The position numbers and the translations under genes are program-made. 42,276 nt of DNA from Spirogloea muscicola (lineage: Eukaryota; Streptophyta; Zygnematophyceae; Spirogloeales; Spirogloeaceae), in assembly GCA_009602725.1 (NCBI GenBank), contig WELB01000009.1:879839-922114 (forward strand). The letters run 5' to 3'. Positions 11,121-22,176 of this stretch are shown piece after piece. The notes under the pieces are model-generated. The model saw only the letters and a program-made list of their open reading frames with translations, did no database searches and was not told the DNA's origin. Numbering within the stretch: position 1 is the stretch's first letter; every line of letters starts with the position of its first letter.

Positions 11121-11190
11121 AAAGAAAGTGCTCGCCCATTGAGAATAGGGGTTGGTAAAGCCAGCCCATAAAGAATGGACAACTAGGCCT
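11121..11190 (+). repeat. Dispersed hairpin repeat, copy D
   Basis: It contains gaaagtgctcgcccattgag, then GGGTTGG, a TAAAG loop and CCAGCCC, so the hairpin is kept with a G-T (G-U in RNA) pair at the position that is G-C in copy A. ATAAAGAATGGACAAC follows. Confidence 0.65.
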
Positions 11191-11280
11191 CAAGCGTTGG
11201 AGGAGCTAGCTTACTTTCACAGCTATCGCCCCGCCTCTCGCTTTGGCCTCCTTTTCATTTCATGCGCTCCGCGCGCCTTC

Positions 11281-11393
11281 CCTTTTCTGTAGCTGCTTAG
11301 GCCCCTCCGTCATTTGGCCCCTTCGAACCTTCGTCAATTCTTTTCGGGCTGGCTTTTCACAGCCCTTGCCCCCGATTGGGAGAGCCACTTCCT
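11281..11393 (-). repeat. Dispersed hairpin repeat, inverted copy F
   Basis: Read on the minus strand it gives GAAGTGGCTCTCCCAAT, a gggGGCAAGGGCTGTG/CCAGCCC core, CGAAAAGAATTGACGAAGG, CGAAGGGGCCA and CTAAGCAGCTACAGAAA, in the same order as copy A. With copy D it forms an inverted pair about 100-150 bases apart. Confidence 0.5.
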
Positions 11394-12036
11394 CCGTTTG
11401 GGGGTAGCTCACGCTCGCAGCGGCCTGGCAGTGTCCCGCGCCTAAGTGGTGCCAAGGTGTTTCTGTTCACCAAGTGATTTGCACTTTGATGTCGGGGCTT
11501 CCCTCTTGGCTTCGTATCTGCCATCTAGTATTCAGGCATCGATTAGTGACCTTAATCTATTGACCCGTGCTTAGTGAGTGGGTCAACCTGCTGTAGGTGA
11601 TGTACGTCTCTAGATTTGCTTGCATTTGAACTTGGCCATTGGCCTTTACTATTTTTAAACAGACGAAAGTCTTCCTCGTGACTTGTCCGCTTCCTCCATG
11701 TACACCAGACGCCTTCTCTTCAGAAAGCGGCGATGCCTGTGGAGGTCAGCCAAGAAGTCAAAAGGAGGCCAGATTGACCAGTACACGGCTTGTCAGAGAA
11801 CCAGAGAAGAATCTAAGAGGGGCTAAGGTGATGGAAGTTATGTCACAATTAAAGGGGGACTCTGATATGCACGAGCGAGCACATAACACATCTGACAGGC
11901 TTATCAAGCGGCTGAGAAGAAGAGGTTGCTCTTCTAAAGAAGTGCGTGTGTAGAAGAGATGGGGAAGCCATGTGTGGCCAAGTACAAAGGCAAGCACATT
12001 GACCAATGTACGTCACCTGCTTTTAAGCTGACCCGC
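11394..12036. other. Unassigned stretch 3' of the LINE; no gene recognised
   Basis: A 104-codon plus-strand open frame at 11639-11953 is rich in Arg, Lys and Ser. It shows no recognisable domain and no convincing splice partners. The block ctcagtaacc near 12033 matches short blocks in repeat copies A and E, so part of this may be decayed repeat. I see no supported gene. Confidence 0.35.
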
Positions 12037-15000
12037 TCAGTAACCACGAGTCGGCCCACAGAGGTCGTTAACTGATGCTCGAATACCGGACGGCAATCGA
12101 CAAGCTCTCGAACTACCAGCTAAAGCTCGACCAGCTTTCTGATGCAACGCATGAGCCTGAGCTCGCTGCAGACAAGCTGACACTCTACGTCCAAAAAATG
12201 ATGACAGATAGGCTGCCGGCATACCCATCTGGGCTGGAAGCATATCCTCGCGTCATGCATATCCCAGACACGCTATGTTCTCAAGTAGGGTACGGAAGCC
12301 AAGGACCCAAGCAGCCAAAAGTGTCGATTGCGGCCGGGAGGAGGTGGTTGCTGCCGGTGTAGTCAGAGTAGTGTCAAAGCTTTCTATGCTCAGCACCTCC
12401 CACTGTGTGGCCAGCAATGTGTGTGGAAGCGGAACTCTTGTATGCCTCAGTCACCACCACATCAACCAAGGCTCGTGGGCCTCTGCCAGGTTGTACACCC
12501 ACAATGTTCAGGGTGCAACGATGATGGCGTCCCTGAAAATTCGTGGTGATGGGCATTACATTGCTTACTTCCACGATGGCGCGGTAGCCGGCGTCGCGCA
12601 TCAAGCCCGCCAGGGCGTCCCGTAGGAGATTGTGGACGCCCACCACCTCAGGGCCTGTAGGACACCGCAGCACGTGGGTGGCTAGGTCTCCGCCCTCCGC
12701 ACGGAAGCCACACTCACACTGAGTTACTCCAATCAGGCAGGTCGGGGGCAGGCCCAGGAACAGCTGGAGAAGCGTCCGGAATGCTTCAGGGCTGATTTTG
12801 AATGCGTTGGGATTGCGTGTGTGGTGAGCCATTCCGTTGCTCCAGGCGTTGCGAGCGAGGTGAGACGTGCCAGACTCCTTGGATTGGTCTTGATATCCGG
12901 CATCGTCCTCAACGCCTTGCGACGCTCCTCCTCAACTGCAGCAACGAGTCTGGCCTGTGCCGCTTTGTCTGGTGCTTGAGCAAGCGCTGAGAAGGGAGTG
13001 AGGAGGGCTTGTAGGGAGGGGAAGGAGCAGAGTCCTGACTCCCGGATGCTCCTCAACTGCACTTGGAATGCCAAGGAGCCTTCCTCCACCTCGGCTGCAG
13101 GGTTGGCCAGGCAAGGGAAGCGCAAGGGAAGAAAGGAGGCAACGTGGTGCCAGCAACCGAGAAAGGCTGCCTGCGCCGTCTGTTCACGTGACCGGCAGCC
13201 CGGGCCGCCCATTCGTGTGGGAAGGGATGCCTGCAGGGAAGATGAAGGTGAGGGGAAGGATGGGTGTTGAATCAGGGAAGCCAGGGTTTGCAGGAGCGAG
13301 GTGTCGACCTCCTTGTACAGCTCGCCCACCATGTCCGTTGGGGCGACTGTTCGCTGCAGGTAGCCAGCTCGTTGACCAAAGCAGCGAGTAAGGATGGCCA
13401 GCGCCAGCTGCGGATCTCCGAGGAGAGGAGGGGAGGGAAGTGAGGCAAGGTGTTGCTGCAGACGTTCACGTAAGTCCTCCGCAACGCGGGATGGAGTGCC
13501 AAGGGGAACTTTGAGAACAGCCAGCCCATTGGCAGGGGTCTGGCAGCCTGGTGGGAGCTGGAGGTTGGTGGGGAGGCCGTGTGGTGACCATGCCACGCTC
13601 TTGGTGGGGCAAACCCGCAGGCCTATTGTGCTCAGTTCGTGTACAAGCAAGTGATAAGCCGCCATGACTTCTGACGGTGGGCCAACGATGTGTGAGACGT
13701 CGGCGTAGGAGGGGAAGAGGAGGTTGGGGTGCAGGCTCTGGGTGCGCCGTAGTGCCCGGGAATGAGCCAAGGCGAAAAGTATGGGGCTGAGGGGATCTCC
13801 CTGGTGTGTGCCAGTTGTGGACCATAAGGTCGTCCAAGACTCCTCCGAATGCCACAGCAGCCGCCCTGGCCGGCCATAGGCCATGATGAAATATGGCATC
13901 TAAGGAGGGGAAGTGATCACGCAGCTCCTCCATGATGGCGCTGCGCTCCACAGTGTTGAATGCGTTGGCTATGTCCAGTCCAAGGACCATGTGTGATGGG
14001 TTGACATCCACTGCTGCACGGATCCCGTGGACGAGGGCCTCTGCCCCGCAGGACATGCCAGCACCTAACTGGTGGGGTGAAAAATGGGTGGACAGCTAGG
14101 AACTTTAGCTCGCCGCACAAAGCCTTGGTCACCAGCCGCATGATGACTTCAGTCATGGACATGGGCCTCACACCACCTGACGGCTTGGCCAGAGCCAGCA
14201 GGTGGCTGGAGTTGAGAGCGTCGGCGATGCGCGGGGGAATGGTGGCTCTGGTGATGTGCCGGCAGGTGGAGAGGAGCAGGGAGAAGCTTCTTTCATCTCC
14301 ATTTGGGATGTCCCGTAGGTGCTCGAAGAGCCATACAGAAGGGCCTCCAGACACCACTCGGGGGCCTTTGGTGAGGGCTGTGCGGAGCGCCTCTGCTGAG
14401 AGTTAAAGAGGAGTGGGGAGCTCGCCAACCCAGGGCTCAAGAGGGTGCTGAGGAGGAGGATGCAGCTGGCGCAGGGTGGCCTCAATGGCATCATTGTTTG
14501 CTGCCAAGGGGTTGGGGCAGAGGGCCTGAGCGGCTCAAGAGAGCTCTCCTGCTCTGCCAAAGCGCCTTGCACGCGCTAGGTTGCCAATCATGGACTGTGG
14601 AGAGGGCTGGTTGCGGGTGCCTCCACGTGCACGTCGTTCTGAGAGCGTGACTCTAGCGGCTGCTGCACGCTGCTGGGCCAGCTCCTCCCACTTGCCGCTG
14701 GCGAAGCGAGCCAATCTGTCCTGAAGGCATTTGCGGCCACCAATGCCAAAGGAAGGGAAGAGGGCCAAGCACGAGCTTGGGAAAGAGCAGGTACAACGCC
14801 CAGGCCGCCTCGTCCAGAGGGTCAGCTTCCACTCGTGAGAGGATGGGCGTCAGCACCTTGCAGCACCCACGTCGTGACCATTTTGGAATGTGGCGTAAGT
14901 TGTGGAGGCCGTCGGGGATGAGGGGGGGAAGGAGGTCCACTGTGGCTGCCCAGTGCCAGCTCTCGGGAGAGGGAGATGGTGGAGGACGGGCTGTGCCCGG

Positions 15001-15400
15001 CAGGTGCGATGCTGCTGCCTGTTCTTCTCGATTCTGTTGGTTCTGGCAGTGTCGAGCATGGACTGGCGACCCTCTTGGGCGGAGACGGCGCTGGCAGCCC
15101 TGACAGGGGACCCGCGTGGCTGGGGCCTCTCCGAGGCCAGTGTGGCCTGGGCACTGTTGAGAAGAGCGGCCCTGCCGACGGCGACGGCGTCCAGGGCGTT
15201 TTCCAGCTTGATGACAGCTTTCCACAACCCGCTCAGGCAGCGGCGGAGGTAGAGGTAACAGAGGAGGTAGAGGGAGCAACGGTGGCGGCTCCGGAGCGGG
15301 CACTGGGGGATGTAGTGGAGAGTGCAAGAGTGGAGCTGGGGGGGGAGAGGGACGGAGCAGAGCCAACAAGCTTCAACGGCCGCCAGGTAGGGGTGTCACT
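12037..15400 (-). mobile_element. Degenerate non-LTR retrotransposon (LINE) with reverse transcriptase and likely restriction-like endonuclease
   Basis: Reading minus from high to low coordinates: a Pro/Ser-rich N-terminal part (about 15370-14850); a region with IPKWSRRGCCKVLTPILSRV (about 14850); then RT motifs GGVRPMSMTEVIMRLVTKAL (about 14150), LGLDIANAFNTVER (about 13970), THQGDPLSPILFALA (about 13780) and SYADVSHIVGPP (about 13690). The C-terminal part has a zinc-knuckle-like CECGFRAEG, H, C (about 12700), an ALVDVVVTE stretch (about 12460), PAAIDTFGCLG and, at the far end, RRVSACLQRAQA (about 12180). The order RT, knuckle, D-V-x-V fits elements that carry a C-terminal restriction-like endonuclease. 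The copy is broken: the frame shifts near 14080, 13890, 12850 and again after 12374, and the YADD catalytic motif reads YADV. The 5' limit is uncertain (15.4-15.6 kb). No poly-A tail or target duplication was identified. Confidence 0.82.
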
Positions 15401-16071
15401 AGATCGTGGTGGGCTGACGACTATGCCAAGCCATGTTCGGGGTCTCGGACCCGAAGGACATGCTCGTTCACATGCTCCGTCAGAAAGCAGCGTGCAGCCA
15501 AGACATTCAGAAATTATGTCTCGGCTGAACGCTGTAAGAAATGTTCCAAGAAGGTGCTTGCATGACTATCAGCACACTGAAGCCTCAGCTTCTTGACTTG
15601 GTAGATATGAGCAGAAAATAGAAGTCACGTATTTCCAGACAGCCACAAGAACATCATTTCCTAACATCGGCGTGTGCACTTTGCTGTCAGCTCTATGGAG
15701 CTGTAGGCTGGCTAAGGTGGAGGTCAGGACATCCTTGGTGTCAGCCACGTGCCTACATGTACAGAGCTGCGACAGGCATGCTTTTCTAGTTGTGCAACAG
15801 GCTCGATAGGGCGCAACAGTCATGCAGCCACGAAGTTGCTTGCGGCAGCCGAAGGTCCGGAGTTGCTCTTGGAATCGTACTCTGTCCCTCTCCTTAGGCC
15901 TCAGACTTGCCTTGCTTTTAAGAGTGGCTGCCCCCGATGTCAACTGCACTCCTTTAGGATCGCTTGCGAGAGATATACCTCAGACCTGATTGGTGATGCA
16001 GTTGCTCGGGAAGCTGAGTTGGCCAAGTCATGACCGCAGTCTAGATGACTTGTTGCCGCTTGTTGCCACCT
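15401..16071. other. Between LINE and REC8 3' end; no gene recognised
   Basis: The part to about 15600 stays open in one minus frame (without an ATG) and may be LINE 5' sequence. The rest should include the REC8 3' UTR. A 94-codon plus open frame at 15749-16033 and a 126-codon minus frame at 15569-15949 overlap each other and resemble nothing I know. Confidence 0.35.
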
Positions 16072-19000
16072 TCAGATGTACCTCCCCTTGCTGAGGAGAA
16101 TGTCCCCATAAGGCTCCACTTGTTTGACCATGATGTATTGATTGGACGCAAGTACTGCACACATTGGATATTAAGCAACCCATCCTCAAAACACTTCAAA
16201 AGCTTCTGATATTATAGTGAGAAATACATCCGAGTGCGTAACATCTTGACTGCTAAGGCCCCATCTTTATGATGCTGAGGTAGCAGCACACGATCATACC
16301 GCAAACTTGGTAGAACAGCCTGGCTGCTTGGGGCCGTCTCAAGCCATCCATAATATCAAGCAACGACTGATGCTCCTTCTCTTGATGATGGTCGTCGCGA
16401 AACTCCTCACGGAGGAACCTAGACAAACCAAAGTCAGACCGAGAAAGGGATCAACACCAATCTGCAACCACAAGATTCTCTGATGCTTTCATCCTTGGGC
16501 CTAAAATCAGTCTCATTGGAGAAAGCTGTAGCCCTGGCGCGGAGGACTAATTGGGCCAGACTCATTATGAAGTAGAGCTGGAGCAGTTGAGAGTACTCAC
16601 TGCAGTAGCATTGCAGTAGTCCTGTCAATTGACTCGTGCGGATTGGCAGCTTGAGTGGGGCCGGTTTCAGTTTGCTCTGAGCACAATGGACAACGAGGGA
16701 AGGAACACATAAAAAGGAGGAGAGGGCCAACATTGACATTGATAGTGGCCCATGCAAAGGTGCACTTGTCCTCAAGCAGTCGTCGTGTCAACCTACCAAA
16801 CATCGTTTGAGTGCCAAGGCCCTGCGGAGTGACGCCAGCATATGGAGCCTTTCCAACGTCAACATCTGGTGAAGGGTCTAGAGGTGGCAACTCTATGGGG
16901 TCTGCGTATGGTGACGGAGCTCCAGATAAAAGCTTAGACAGCCGTGCCTTTTTGCCCCTGGAACAATGAGGTTGACACGCTTGAGTTCTCCTCGCATCAT
17001 CAGGTCTGTCAAGTTTCTGTGAGCATTGCAAGCATGCTTGCACATCCTCGTGTGTGCAGAATATTGGTTAAGTCAACAACTTACCGCTCTGATGTGGGCT
17101 GCTCGCCATCGGCTTCAAAGGCCATACTAGCTGATCGCGAAGCAGACACAGGCTTTCTGTGCGACTTCGACTTGCCACTTCCCTCAATGGAATCTGCGAA
17201 AGCATGCAGGTTGGTCAAATGTCCACTGCAGATACATTCGTTACATAATTAAATCAATTCATAGTAATAGCTCTTATGAAATACTTCACATGACCAAGTA
17301 CAGGTTGTTGACGTGCAAACGCACCCGACTGCACAGGTGTGACCAGCCCTCCGGACAACATCCCTGAACTTGCCGTCTGGGGAGTTCTTGGTGCTGCTCT
17401 CAGGCGCTCTACTGAGCCGAACTCTTGCTCTGGCTCAACCTGCAGTTGGACAAGCTCACAATGTAGCAGCTGTATCAGTGACACCATGTGAAGACTAAAT
17501 ACGATTCTCAGTGCAATATTACAGGTTTGGAGGATCGCTGTGGAGCACATGAGGATGCGTCTTGCATGGACGACAGTAACGGTGACAATTTTGACAACAC
17601 AACAGGTCTCTGCTCAGCTATCACCATTTCAAAGTCAGGAGCCTCAAAATTGGGAGAAGCTTGCACAGTCGTTTCGCCAACAGTTGCCTGTCTGGTGTTT
17701 TCATTCCTTGGCTGGCCCTCCTTCCATGTCGCCAAGAGCTCTGGGGCAAGACGAACTTCGGGCTGTCCAAGATGTCCGAGGTGCGAATATGTGCTAGGTG
17801 AGCTTATCAAGGTTCTCACCAGCGCATTGATGTTGGCATTACTGGGCGGCTGCATACAGAAGAAGGCATGCTCAGTTATGGGCATCACCTTAAGCAAGAA
17901 ACATAAATAGCACTGACACTGCATGGAACAACTGCGAATCATTCTATGGTACGAGAAGGAGATGTAAGCAGCAGCTCAGCACTGCCAGCAGACTCGTCAT
18001 GTGTCATGGTTACACCTATTTTACCTTTGCTCTGCGTCCTACAATATCTGTAGTGTCTTGCAGCCACTCATTGAACTCCACAGCGGGCACTTCAGTCGTA
18101 AAGTCATCAATGACACTTCGCGGCTTCCGCTTCTTCCGCTGCCTCCTTCCTTGGGGCTCCTTTTGCTCCGGCTGCACATGTTGATCGCAGCTTTCCCTAA
18201 GGACAAAATGTTGCCAGTCGACTCACATACCAGAGCAAGGAATGTGCAATACATAAGCTCCCATCTTTCCAGCTCACCGACTTCGGTGACTGTGTCTGCT
18301 TGGGCTCTTGATGATGGTTCTGCTCTCGGTCACCAGTCGGCAGGTCCTCAAGGATGGTTTGAAGGGCCCCAGAAGGAGCAGGAGCTAATTCATCTGTCAC
18401 GAAAGTGCGTGGTCAGCTATTGAATGACCAAGTCGTGCCCAACCTGCTGACATGCTGGACGTCCCGTGTCACCACATGTAATGCAAAGAAGCTTATGTAA
18501 TCTCCGGCATCTTGTATTGGTCACTGGAAGCTAACAGTGCAACTTCAAGTCCTTGTCTTGTGTGGCAGGAGAAGGAGCAACCGCCTGGACTTGGAGCATA
18601 GGAGTACAATGTCACGGCTACCTAGAAGGGGCATGCTCATGTCTGGGAGGTAGTCTGCATTGTCTGCAGTCGTCCCAAGTATATCATCGGACGAGTCCCT
18701 GGTCAAGGACATTGCGAGGAAGCAGGACTTGTGACCAAGATTAGTTGAGAGCATATCATGTGAAGAGCAGGGTAGCCAGTGCTACCACCACAAAGTGCAT
18801 CGGAGGCGCTTCAACTCCAGCAAGTCCAATGCACAACCTCCCAATACTTGCTGGATCTTGTGGCTCGAACGCCAGGGTGATGTCCTCCACATTAATGGCT
18901 GAGAGATTGCAATATGACGTGGTTTGAGGAGTCCTGTCAGTAGAAGCTTGCTCTCAGAGCGAAGGCAGCAGTGAAGTAGACTCAGAAGGTCAGAAAATAA

Positions 19001-20558
19001 GCCTAAGTACCTTGATGTCTTTCCACTTCTGGCATGTTGTCAACTGGTGCTACATGCAGGTATGCAATGTCGTTGTGAGGTACCATGAAAAAGTCGTCAA
19101 CCTGCAGCTCCGAACATTGCATCAGTAAAGTGTTCGAGCCTGCAACTGCAGATGTAGACATTAAGATGAGATTGAACGAATTGAGCATAATCTGAAACCT
19201 AGCCCAGTTGCAGTCCACACTCTAAAGTTGCATGCGAGCAGCGGTGCCATCAAAGTCACCGACTGTCGTGGCAGCTGCTAGATTACCTCCGGCCCTTTCT
19301 TTGGAGTACCAGGCTGGAGCAGCAACCTCTCTACATCTCCCAAGCTTTCGCTTACATCAAGCGTGACCTTCTGATATCTGCAGAATGGATGCTGGCCACT
19401 GCTCAATTACGAGAGATTCTGTGCAACACTGTTACGAGCAAGTCCTTCTGCACCTGCCATACGACGTACAAAATCTGGATACATTGCTTTGTTCATTTGC
19501 GTTTCTTGATTGTGAACCTAATGCGTACCTAGCTAGCTTCTTTGTCTTGGGGAAACCTGCTTGATCACTCTGCTTGACTGCAAGTGCAGTGTTCATCTTG
19601 TACTGACATGCCGCGTCACATCACTGACATCAGGCAGTCGGTGCAGAAGGATGGGTGGATGACACGCTTGAGAGCTACGCCTGGATTACCTTGTATGAGC
19701 ACGTCGTGCACAAGGACGCTGCTTGTCTTACCAGGAATTCAGTCGCGTCATCTGCAGATTGAGCACCAAAAGAGCACCTCAATACACTAGCCCATAGTCC
19801 TTTCGGCATGCCACAGCTGAAGTAAGCAAGTCAGCTGATGAAGGCACGTTGTATCTTTTTGTCTTACGCATTATCATGGACAATGCCAGTCTCACCATAA
19901 AGAATACTGACTTTCCGACTGTAGATCAGCACAATGCCCCCTGCAATAATTGAACACATGACCAATGCAATGAAAATCAAACTATGTCAAACAGCCAGTG
20001 AAGCTTACTATCTGAAATCGTACCCTATCCATAGAAAGAAGTGGCAGTCACAGCCTCCAGAAGAAACATGCTCACCCATGAGAATTCCAGACAGTCGGAG
20101 TGCAAGGGGCACCTGTGGCTGAAGAATCTGCATGCTTGACGATTGCAAAATCCATTTCAAAGTGAGCAGTTCGTTTTGCACTTCGTCTTGCGATTGTTTG
20201 GCAGAATTGATTGCCAGAATGTATGCTGCCAAAGCCCACCCCATTGCCAGTGGCATGCGATTGCACTGGGGTCCAAATATATGGGAAATACCAGCTGTCA
20301 CTGATATCGATCTGATCTGCTCTCCTGCGATTGATCTTGGCATGCAAAGTCGCAGCAATCCTGCAATGTCATGCCAAAAGGGCCAGTAGGCCCAAAGCAT
20401 CAGACATGAGTGTCATTTGTGGATAAGCGTAACGCAATCATGCCCAGTAGTCCAGCATCAACAGGTTTGCACAGCTTTACATTGAGGTCTCATCGCTCCT
20501 CCTACCAGATTTGGCCAAGAGGGCCCTTCTTTGACAGAAGCTGGTGAGAGTAGAACAT
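16072..20558 (-). CDS. REC8: REC8, meiotic cohesin al-kleisin (about 20 exons)
   Basis: Exons in gene order: 20558-20506, 20360-20302, 20127-20076, 19940-19896, 19751-19732, 19577-19529, 19377-19287, 19101-19011, 18898-18838, 18698-18622, 18393-18278, 18171-18025, 17849-17820, 17762-17523, 17439-17295, 17193-17085, 16957-16797, 16676-16601, 16418-16300 and 16154-16072. Nearly all phases match. Two micro-exons, at about 20300-20130 and 19730-19580, are still needed. The total is about 610 residues, close to Arabidopsis REC8/SYN1. The N-terminal kleisin domain that binds SMC3 reads MFYSHQLLSKKGPLGQIW, LHAKINRRRADQIDI, VPLALRLSGILMGGIVLIYS. The middle holds the plant-type EFNEWLQDTTDI. The C-terminal winged helix that binds SMC1 reads RRPQAARLFYQVCVLASNQ, VEPYGDILLS. 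RLSGILMG and VEPYGDIL mark REC8 rather than RAD21/SYN2-4. It holds sister chromatids together in meiosis and is cleaved by separase. The start is the first ATG of the conserved MFYSH. Confidence 0.93.
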
Positions 20559-21370
20559 CTTGCTGGTGTTCTATACTGGTATAGAATACCGCTGCGGCTG
20601 CGCAGCACAACAGATACTTTGAGGCTGGGGTCTAGGGGCAGGCTTGCGACTGTGCAGAGCAATACGGATGGCGTAGGCAGTGACGCAGGGCTTGGCAGCC
20701 TGCAGCAACTCGACCGAAAGCTTCAAATCTAGAGATTGACTTGGCCGCCTCACATGTGGACCTGAGGCAACGAGCTTCCAGTCGGATCTGGCGAGGATGG
20801 CGCCGGGGCAGCGCAGAAGGGGCCGACGCGCCCGGCCTGAAAGTGGGACTAGGCGTCGCTCCTGGCTACTCGCGAGGCCGCCGCCGCTGCAAGACCCGTC
20901 AATGTCAGGTCAGAGGCCTCCACCGGGGCCTCCTCGGCCGCCGCCGCCGCGCCCCCGCCACCGCCGCCGCCGCTACGGAGGCCGATGAGCCTGTGGTGAT
21001 CAGCAGCCGCCTGCAGCTGGGGACCCGGGGGCGCTGCCCCGGTCCTGGTCCTGGTCTCTCCCGCCCTTGCCTCGGTAGCCGGGCCGGCCGAGGGGATAAT
21101 CCCGGTTTCCGCCAGGTTATGGAGGTTGAGAAGAGTCATAAATGGGCCGAAAGGCATGAAATCGCAGACAGCAATGCACGTGGCTACAGCCAATGGATGC
21201 CGTGGGATCGGCACTTGCAGTTGCTCTGTCTTTCTTGAGCTTTCTTCTGATCATCACATCGCTTCATCCAATGCAAAGGCAATGGCTGTGCGCGGCCGGC
21301 CCGAAGGTATCCATCATCAGAAGACTTTATCGCAGTCGCACCCTCGATTCTAAGCCAGATGAAAGATTAA

Positions 21371-21510
21371 AGAAAGCGCGGCCAGATTGACTGGTGGTGG
21401 CTGGGTAAGGCCAGCCCAAAGGAATGGACAAGGTCTGAAGGAGCCGGAGTGCGAAGGACTAGGACTAAGACATCAGCCAGGGAACGCTCAGTAACCTCTA
21501 GTGGGGAGAT
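21371..21510 (+). repeat. Dispersed hairpin repeat, copy E (10 kb from the others)
   Basis: It reads agaaagcgcggccag, then GGCTGG, a GTAA loop and GGCCAGCCC, then AAAGGAATGGACAAGG. About 70 bases later comes CGCTCAGTAACC. Order and spacing match copies A and D. It lies upstream of TOC159. Confidence 0.5.
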
Positions 21511-21837
21511 GAAAAGTCTGAGTTGATTTTAAGCCAGATGGCGGTGACCGCCTCCCCCTGATCTAAACCCGGCCGCCGGAGGGCGTGTGCCAGCCGTCGA
21601 TCTCAAGCTGCGACTGGAGCCCGTCGATACCGTCGATGGTGCCAGAGGCAGTGCCGCATCGAGGCCGCACACGTCGCCAACAGGCGGCCCTGGGTTACGC
21701 CTGCGCCATCTGGCAAGTTGACACCCGTCCGATCGTCAGGTCTAGACCAGCTCAGTCCGTTGGATCGGCCTCATCTTGAGCCGGGGGGCCCTCATCTCGC
21801 TCCAGCCGCCATGCCCCATCTCCCCGCCGCCCCCGGC

Positions 21838-21912
21838 TCTCCTCCCTCCCTCCCTCCCTCCCTCCCTCCTGACGCCGGGCACCAGTCTCAAGCTGGACTC
21901 CCTCCCTCCATT
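21838..21912. repeat. CCCT/CCTC microsatellite upstream of TOC159
   Basis: Two runs of ctccctccctcc, separated by a short insert, form a nearly pure pyrimidine strand. An undetermined base follows at 21922. It probably lies in the TOC159 promoter or 5' UTR. Confidence 0.7.
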
Positions 21913-22176
21913 CCGATCAATNCCCCCGTTCTGCAGCTTCAGCTCTGCTTGCCCGCCTCCATCTCCCGCGCGCACGGCGCCAGCGCCTGCGTCGGGCGGT
22001 TGCGGCGCCGCCATGGACGCCGCCAGCGCCGCCACACGGTCGTGGCCTTGAGCTGCCGCCGGCACCATCGCCTGCCTTCTGGCCTAGCGCCTGCACCTCC
22101 TCGTCCAGCTCGGGTCGCGCAGGGCTCTGTGCAGCGGCGGGCTCGCGGCCGCCCCGGTTCTCCCCAAGGCGCCGCC

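Larger units (their letters stand above)
20559..22176. promoter_or_regulatory. Shared upstream region of the divergent REC8 / TOC159 pair
   Basis: The two genes are transcribed away from each other, so both promoters and 5' UTRs should lie in these 1.6 kb. The region holds a GC-rich block with GCC runs (20780-21110), copy E of the dispersed hairpin repeat (21371-21510), and a pyrimidine tract of CCCT/CCTC units (21838-21912). An undetermined base sits at 21922. Open frames on both strands (for example minus 21214-20849, plus 20741-21238) follow the GC skew and show no known domain. An open frame without stops precedes and is in phase with the TOC159 ATG. No TATA box or other defined element was identified. 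Confidence 0.4.

Noticed and set aside
11281-11350. Possible rRNA fragment because of cgtcaattctttt, similar to an 18S primer site
   Set aside because: Flanking bases do not continue any rRNA helix I know, and the segment is explained as an inverted copy of the dispersed hairpin repeat.
12075-12362. Plus-strand open frame starting MLEYRTAIDKLSNYQLKLDQ that looks protein-like
   Set aside because: The opposite strand carries the C-terminal end of the LINE (RRVSACLQRAQA, PAAIDTFGCLG), so this frame is its antisense shadow.
16076-16200. Plus-strand stretch reading DVPPLAEENVPIRLHLFDHD, reminiscent of a C2-type domain
   Set aside because: It is exactly antisense to the last REC8 exon (VEPYGDILLS), whose splice phase and homology are convincing.
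20741-21390. Frames on both strands upstream of REC8, including one starting MDAVGSALAVALSFLSFLLI
   Set aside because: The signal-like hydrophobic run is isolated. It is followed by repeat copy E, and no conserved exon continues it.
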